From the NCBI RefSeq assembly GCF_029773605.1, contig NZ_CP103807.1, forward strand, positions 620,001 through 684,000: DNA of 64,000 nucleotides, given 5' to 3'. The position numbers were made by a program, and so were the translations under genes. The notes beneath the pieces are model-generated. The model was not told where the DNA came from. It was given only the letters and a program-made list of their open reading frames with translations, and ran no database searches. Origin of the DNA: Actinobacillus genomosp. 2 (GTDB taxonomy: Bacteria; Pseudomonadota; Gammaproteobacteria; Enterobacterales; Pasteurellaceae). This document shows, piece by piece, positions 59,835-64,000 of this stretch; position 1 is the first letter of the stretch; every line of letters starts with the position of its first letter.

Positions 59835-60929
59835 TTAAAGGTGGGAGATGACTACATAATCCAACAAAATATCTTCACCAATGAGTTCGGTCGATTTCAA
59901 TTTTAATTTAACCGCTTGATCAATTTGTTGAATCCCTTCGCCGCCGATTGGGGTTTTCGCTTGTTTACCACCGACTAATTTCGGTGCGATATAACAATGT
60001 ACTCGATTCACGATACCGCTTTCTAACGCACTGAAATTTAAACTTGAACCGCCTTCTAATAACAGGCTATCGATCTGCATATCACCGAGCTTTTGCAAAA
60101 GATCTTGCAAATCTACCCGCTTGTTTCGAGCTTTACACACTAATACTTCTACGCCAAACGGCCTAAATTGTTCAATTTTTCGCAAATCGTCACAAACGGT
60201 TGCAATCACAGTACGATATTCTTTCGCTGTTTGCACTAACTGGCAATCCAACGGTGTACGTAATTGGCTATCGCAGACAATCCGAACAGGTTGTTTCGCA
60301 TTCGGCATTCGGCTATTTAGCATCGGATTATCAGCAAGCACCGTATCCACTCCCACCATAATCGCACTATATTGATGGCGAGTTTGTTGCACTCTTGCTC
60401 TTGCCAATTCACCGGTAATCCATTTGGATTCCCCGGTACTAGTTGCAATTTTGCCGTCTGCCGTCATAGCATATTTCATCAGCACATACGGGCGTTTAGT
60501 TTGAATATAGTGGAAAAAAATCGGGTTCAACGCATCACATTCGTCTTTGAGTAAACCTTCTACTACTTCCACACCGGCTTGGCGTAACTGACTTGCTCCT
60601 CGCCCCGCCACTAAAGGATTCGGATCGCTTGAACCGATAAATACTTTTTTAATGCCTCGTTCAATTAATAAATCCGAACAAGGAGGCGTGCGTCCGTGAT
60701 GACAACAAGGCTCAAGTGTTACATAAGCAGCCGCCCCGGAAAGCTCTTCCTTACAATGTAAAATGGCATTACGTTCCGCATGCCAGCCACCAATCTTTTC
60801 ATGGTAACCTTCGGCAACGATTTCACCGTTTTTGACAATTACACAACCGACAAGCGGATTGGGATTCGTCCAGCCTAAACCTTGTTTTGCCAGTGCAATG
60901 GCACGGCGCATATAGTCTAAATCCGTCAT
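59835..60929 (-). CDS. ribD: Riboflavin biosynthesis deaminase/reductase
   Basis: A 364-residue bifunctional enzyme. The N-terminal zinc deaminase has the GGWHAERNAIL and TLEPCCHHGRTPPC motifs (about 50-90). The C-terminal NADPH reductase (about 148-364) has YVLMKYAMTADGKIAT and LLLEGGSSLNFSAL. The ATG at 60929 (MTDLDYMRRAIALA) matches the family; the upstream frame runs into the attenuator. It is first in the operon (ribG of A. pleuropneumoniae), under an FMN riboswitch. Confidence 0.96.
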   Translation of the reverse strand: MTDLDYMRRAIALAKQGLGWTNPNPLVGCVIVKNGEIVAEGYHEKIGGWHAERNAILHCKEELSGAAAYVTLEPCCHHGRTPPCSDLLIERGIKKVFIGSSDPNPLVAGRGASQLRQAGVEVVEGLLKDECDALNPIFFHYIQTKRPYVLMKYAMTADGKIATSTGESKWITGELARARVQQTRHQYSAIMVGVDTVLADNPMLNSRMPNAKQPVRIVCDSQLRTPLDCQLVQTAKEYRTVIATVCDDLRKIEQFRPFGVEVLVCKARNKRVDLQDLLQKLGDMQIDSLLLEGGSSLNFSALESGIVNRVHCYIAPKLVGGKQAKTPIGGEGIQQIDQAVKLKLKSTELIGEDILLDYVVISHL

Positions 60930-60989
60930 TGTTTTGAAACTATTTGAGGGCAGAGGAAAACACATTACAAGCGTGTTTACCCTAATGAT

Positions 60990-61022
60990 GAAAAAAGCCT
61001 TGAAATCTTTCGATCTCAAGGC
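60990..61022 (-). terminator. Expression-platform terminator of the FMN riboswitch
   Basis: Minus strand stem GCCTTGAGATC (61022-61012)/GATTTCAAGGC (61007-60997), loop GAAA, then six Us, 60 bases before ribD. A second small stem ACCGC-GTAA-GCGGT lies at about 61046-61059, directly after the aptamer. Confidence 0.85.
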
Positions 61023-61065
61023 TTGTAAAAAAGATAGGAAAAACCACCGCTTACGCGGTTATTTC

Positions 61066-61184
61066 ATCTTCTTCCATCCAGACTATACTGTCGGTACTGG
61101 AATCTCACCAGTTCCTGCCAAACCTTTTTCGTTCGGCTCGCGGACTTTACCGCCGATCGGGAATTTCACCCTGCCCTGAAGATT
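61066..61184 (-). promoter_or_regulatory. FMN riboswitch (RFN element)
   Basis: Minus strand aptamer with the conserved RFN elements in order: ATCTTCAGGGCAGGGTGAAA, CCCGATCGGCGGTAAAG, CCGCGAGCC, GGCAGGAACTGGTGAGATTC, CCAGTACCGACAGTATAGTC and the closing GGATGGAAGAAGAT. The P1 ends ATCTTC and GAAGAT pair. FMN binding would favour the downstream terminator and lower ribDE-BA-H expression. Confidence 0.95.
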
Positions 61185-61202
61185 ATTAAAAAATCGTTGC
61201 AA

Positions 61203-61231
61203 ATTTTGCGACTTTTGATTGTCAATGTCAA
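61203..61231 (-). promoter_or_regulatory. Predicted promoter of the riboflavin operon
   Basis: Minus strand TTGACA (61231-61226), a 17-base spacer and CAAAAT (61208-61203). Transcription would begin about 12 bases before the aptamer. A second TTGACA overlaps just inside. Confidence 0.6.
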
Positions 61232-61238
61232 GCAAGAA

Positions 61239-62513
61239 TTAGCGTTTATCCAATGCCATTGATAATAAAGTAATTGGATGTAAACAAGTAACATTGCTCG
61301 ACATATCAATCTGCCATTTACAGGTTTCACACTCTGAAATCACATAATCAAAACCGCCTTCATTGATATGCTCAAATAAAGTGCGTCCGATTGCTTGTGA
61401 CGTTTCGTAGTTTTCCGCTTTAAAACCGTAAGTCCCTGCGATACCGCAACATTGCGATGGCAACATTACCACTTCTAACTCTGGAATTTGTTTTAATAAT
61501 TCCAACGTATAAGGCGCCCAACCGGCTTTTTCTACGTGACAAGCAGTATGATAAGCAACACGTAAACGCATTGGTTTAAGCGGTAATTTTCTGCCCGCTT
61601 TTTGCAATTTGTATAAATGGCGTGTCACGATATCAATATGCGATTTCACTTTGGTATTTGGCATACCGAGGACATGGCTGTATTCTTCTTTTAAATTCGC
61701 CGTACAGCTTGAAGATGTACCGATCACTTCCAACTGTTTATCTACGGTTTTTTCAAGATATTTCAGGTTAAATTCAGCCTGTTTTTTTGCTCTTTCAGGA
61801 AAACCATTCACCATTAACGGTAAACCGCAACATTTTTCTTTCTCAAGCAAGACCACACCGATATCCAATGCATTCATCACATCGATCACTTCTTTACCTA
61901 ACTGCGGATTATTATAGTTCACATAACAACCGTGGTAATAAGCAACTTGCTCTTTAAATTGTGCTTGGCGTTTCGCTTCTTTTTTCATATACCAATTACG
62001 GAATGAACCGAATGAATATTTCGGTAGGGTACGGTGTTGGCTAACTTTTAAAGTTTTCTCTAACAAGAAACGAGTCGCTTTTAAACCGGTAATCGTATTT
62101 ACAATCGGTGCGAACGGCGTATTCATCGTACCCATAATATCGGTATTACTTAATACCGCATCACGCAATTTATGAACTAACGGTTTATTTTGACGCTCAA
62201 CGTGACGATTTCTCGCACGCACGATAATGTCACCGATTTTTACATCTGACGGGCAAGCAATTTCACAACGTTTACAGTTTGTACAATATTTCAAGGCTTC
62301 ATCGTAGAAGTCTGGGCTTTTCAGACGTAAACGCTCGCCGTCCGGACCAGATTGTTTCGGTCCCGGATAAAACGGATTATTACGTGAAACCGGACATACC
62401 GCCGTACAAGCAGTACATTTCAAGCAACTTTCAAAACTTGGGTCAAAATGTTGATGAACAACCGGAGATTGTACGCCTTGACGTGCATTTTCAATTAATT
62501 GTTGAATATTCAT
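61239..62513 (-). CDS. glpC: Anaerobic glycerol-3-phosphate dehydrogenase subunit C
   Basis: A 424-residue iron-sulfur subunit passing electrons from GlpAB to the quinone pool at the inner membrane. Two 4Fe-4S clusters near the start: [13 protein letters not shown] (about 30-42) and [13 protein letters not shown] (about 76-88). CCG motifs ([20 protein letters not shown]) come later. ATG 62513 ([12 protein letters not shown]) overlaps the glpB stop as ATGA. No terminator before the rib promoter. Length matches E. coli GlpC (396) with a longer tail. Confidence 0.95.
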   Translation of the reverse strand: MNIQQLIENARQGVQSPVVHQHFDPSFESCLKCTACTAVCPVSRNNPFYPGPKQSGPDGERLRLKSPDFYDEALKYCTNCKRCEIACPSDVKIGDIIVRARNRHVERQNKPLVHKLRDAVLSNTDIMGTMNTPFAPIVNTITGLKATRFLLEKTLKVSQHRTLPKYSFGSFRNWYMKKEAKRQAQFKEQVAYYHGCYVNYNNPQLGKEVIDVMNALDIGVVLLEKEKCCGLPLMVNGFPERAKKQAEFNLKYLEKTVDKQLEVIGTSSSCTANLKEEYSHVLGMPNTKVKSHIDIVTRHLYKLQKAGRKLPLKPMRLRVAYHTACHVEKAGWAPYTLELLKQIPELEVVMLPSQCCGIAGTYGFKAENYETSQAIGRTLFEHINEGGFDYVISECETCKWQIDMSSNVTCLHPITLLSMALDKR

Positions 62514-63796
62514 TTTGTACCTCCGATTTGTTCTGCAACAGTTAATGCCGTTATCACAGCAACACCTGAACCACAACCTTGATCAATACCTTGGAAACCA
62601 CCGATAACATTACCTACTGCATATAAATTCGGTACAACCGCACCGTTTTTTTGCACTTGGCAAGCCGAGTTAATCACCACACCGGCAGATTGATAAGGTT
62701 GAGGTGCTGCAAAACGATTATGAGTCCAAGTAAAGCGGTCAGAATTATCAAATTTTTTGCAACCACAAATATCTAGATCAAATACCGGCTCTTTCACTCG
62801 TTCAAATTCCGCCACAAGTCCGTTGCTAAAGAAACTGCCGGCAGCCAACACAAAATGCTCCGCACTAATCGGTTCTTCTTGGTGTGACGTAGTAAAAATA
62901 CGAGCGACATTTTCACCTTCAAACTCAGCTCTCACCGCTCGGTCACCATTCATCATCATACCGCCTAATTGCTCAAAACGTAAACGTAATTGGCGATGTT
63001 GGCGAATACCTAATAAAGACGGCGGTAACGTTGGTAATTCAAATAATGCCAAACCGGTTGCTTGTTGTAAGCTATTGAAGAAGTCTTGGTTATCTAAGCC
63101 GAAACAAGCCGGTAAAAAGACTGCTTTCGCACTCCCTGCCGCCTGTTTAATTTCTTTCACAAGATCTTGGAAAGACAATTTATGCTCTAATAATTGTGCA
63201 ATATTGACACTACGGAACTCACGTGCATTTTTGCGTAAATAATCCAATTCAGGAATATTCAAATAACCGATTGTAAATTCATAATCGGCAAATTGGCTAT
63301 GCTGTTTTAAATTGTCCGCCAATAATTGCGGTTGAAAATCGTGATAGCCTTCAATGCCTAATAGAGCAATATGTTTCTCTGCTAAATCAGTTATGCGAAC
63401 TACCGTCGGTACACTATTCGGCGATAACCACGTTGTACGAATACCACCTAATGGTGTAATACGTTCATGATTTTGTGCCGTTGAACCTTCTAAATGAAGA
63501 TTTAAACTTTGTGCTAATTGTTCAAATTGTTGTGCTTTCGCTAATACTTGCTCTTTGCCTAGAATACTATATGGATGCTCCGGAGCCTGAGCTTTTAACT
63601 CATCTAACGATTGGTAAACATTTTGCACTTTTTGACCGCTTGGTAAGCGAGAAAGTAAATCCATTGAACCGGAAGAAAAATCAATCGCTGCTTGTCCATT
63701 GTTTATAATCGCACAGCGTTTTCCTTGTTCTTGAAGGGCAATCCCACAGGTTAAACCGGCGAGTCCGCCACCGATAATCACTACATCAAAATTCAT
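62510..63796 (-). CDS. glpB: Anaerobic glycerol-3-phosphate dehydrogenase subunit B
   Basis: A 428-residue FMN/FAD-linked subunit. [23 protein letters not shown] (dinucleotide fold, about 5-27) and [24 protein letters not shown] near the end are typical. It overlaps glpA by 11 bases (stop TGA within ATGAATTTTGA) and glpC by 4, so the three subunits are translationally coupled. Length equals E. coli GlpB (419). Confidence 0.95.
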   Translation of the reverse strand: MNFDVVIIGGGLAGLTCGIALQEQGKRCAIINNGQAAIDFSSGSMDLLSRLPSGQKVQNVYQSLDELKAQAPEHPYSILGKEQVLAKAQQFEQLAQSLNLHLEGSTAQNHERITPLGGIRTTWLSPNSVPTVVRITDLAEKHIALLGIEGYHDFQPQLLADNLKQHSQFADYEFTIGYLNIPELDYLRKNAREFRSVNIAQLLEHKLSFQDLVKEIKQAAGSAKAVFLPACFGLDNQDFFNSLQQATGLALFELPTLPPSLLGIRQHRQLRLRFEQLGGMMMNGDRAVRAEFEGENVARIFTTSHQEEPISAEHFVLAAGSFFSNGLVAEFERVKEPVFDLDICGCKKFDNSDRFTWTHNRFAAPQPYQSAGVVINSACQVQKNGAVVPNLYAVGNVIGGFQGIDQGCGSGVAVITALTVAEQIGGTK

Positions 63797-64000
63797 TGCT
63801 ATTTACTCCTGTGCTTTCGCTTGCCGGAACATCATTCAATCCAAGTAAGCTATAATAAATCCAACTAGTAAATTCAGCTTCTCGCATCGCATCACCCCAT
63901 GCAATCGGCTGAATACCACGCCAACGCTCTTCCATAAATGAGGCTAATTGTGTGGTTGATTCTTTCGGTGTCGCAACGTTGAAACGGCTCATCAAACCGG
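63786..64000 (-). CDS. glpA: Anaerobic glycerol-3-phosphate dehydrogenase subunit A, C-terminal end
   Basis: About 71 codons of the last part of GlpA, open to the right edge. Visible: [53 protein letters not shown], ending SNEF. GlpA oxidises glycerol-3-phosphate to dihydroxyacetone phosphate in the anaerobic complex. The first ATG visible at 63995 is internal. AGGAG near the end is the glpB ribosome site. Confidence 0.9.
   Translation of the reverse strand, partial: GLMSRFNVATPKESTTQLASFMEERWRGIQPIAWGDAMREAEFTSWIYYSLLGLNDVPASESTGVNSNEF

Noticed and set aside
62757-63242. Open frame of 161 codons antisense to glpB
   Set aside because: Overlaps a well conserved dehydrogenase gene, Ser/Lys-rich low-meaning translation.

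Overview
The window is core chromosome of a Pasteurellaceae bacterium, most likely Actinobacillus close to A. pleuropneumoniae. Three things point there. The 9-mer ACAAGCGGT (or its complement), the DNA-uptake signal of the Apl clade, occurs at least 21 times by eye. There is an e(P4)-type lipoprotein phosphatase for NAD salvage. The riboflavin genes lie in the order ribD-ribE-ribBA-ribH (ribGBAH in A. pleuropneumoniae). The sequence is AT-rich (roughly 40% GC by eye), with short intergenic spaces and many genes ending in stem-loops built from paired uptake sequences.

Layout. 1-5.5 kb: 3' end of truC, yoaH, an unknown periplasmic protein, a CYTH triphosphatase, a frameshifted ycjX, smpB and serS. 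5.6-16 kb: dcuC and pepE (minus), leuS-lptE-holA, an LPS-core glycosyltransferase, yhbY, pgpB-nagK and gloB. 16-26 kb: the envelope cluster uppS-cdsA-rseP-bamA-skp-lpxD-fabZ-lpxA, with dxr inverted at its end and no lpxB. 26-37 kb: relA, hemA, a luciferase-like monooxygenase, der, hldE, pyrR, surA and rsmA. 37-43 kb (minus): upp, fadD, rseC, rseA, rpoE, and leuA behind a leucine-rich leader peptide and attenuator. 43-53 kb: a HAD phosphatase, an orphan macA, a BASS transporter, hel, pepB, a frameshifted kdsD, greB, raiA, lpxL and dapA. 53-57 kb: an OFA-type MFS transporter and folD, each with a PurR-like operator, then tRNA-Pro and tRNA-Arg followed by a decayed prophage. 57-64 kb (minus): the riboflavin operon behind an FMN riboswitch, and glpABC running off the right edge.

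Much of the content serves the envelope: LPS (lpxD, lpxA, lpxL, kdsD, hldE, lgtF-type transferase, lptE, fabZ), outer-membrane protein assembly (bamA, skp, surA), lipid carriers (uppS, pgpB, dxr, cdsA), and sigma-E stress control (rpoE, rseA, rseC, rseP). I find sigma-E-like promoters before rpoE, before surA, and in the end of truC ahead of yoaH and the unknown secreted protein. The last would make that protein a new envelope-stress gene.

I see no defence island, CRISPR array, insertion sequence or obviously novel multigene system. The best leads are the sigma-E-like promoter ahead of the unknown secreted protein, the perfect PurR operator on the OFA transporter, the collapsed prophage at tRNA-Arg, and two single-base frameshifts (ycjX, kdsD) that are either real lesions or sequencing errors.
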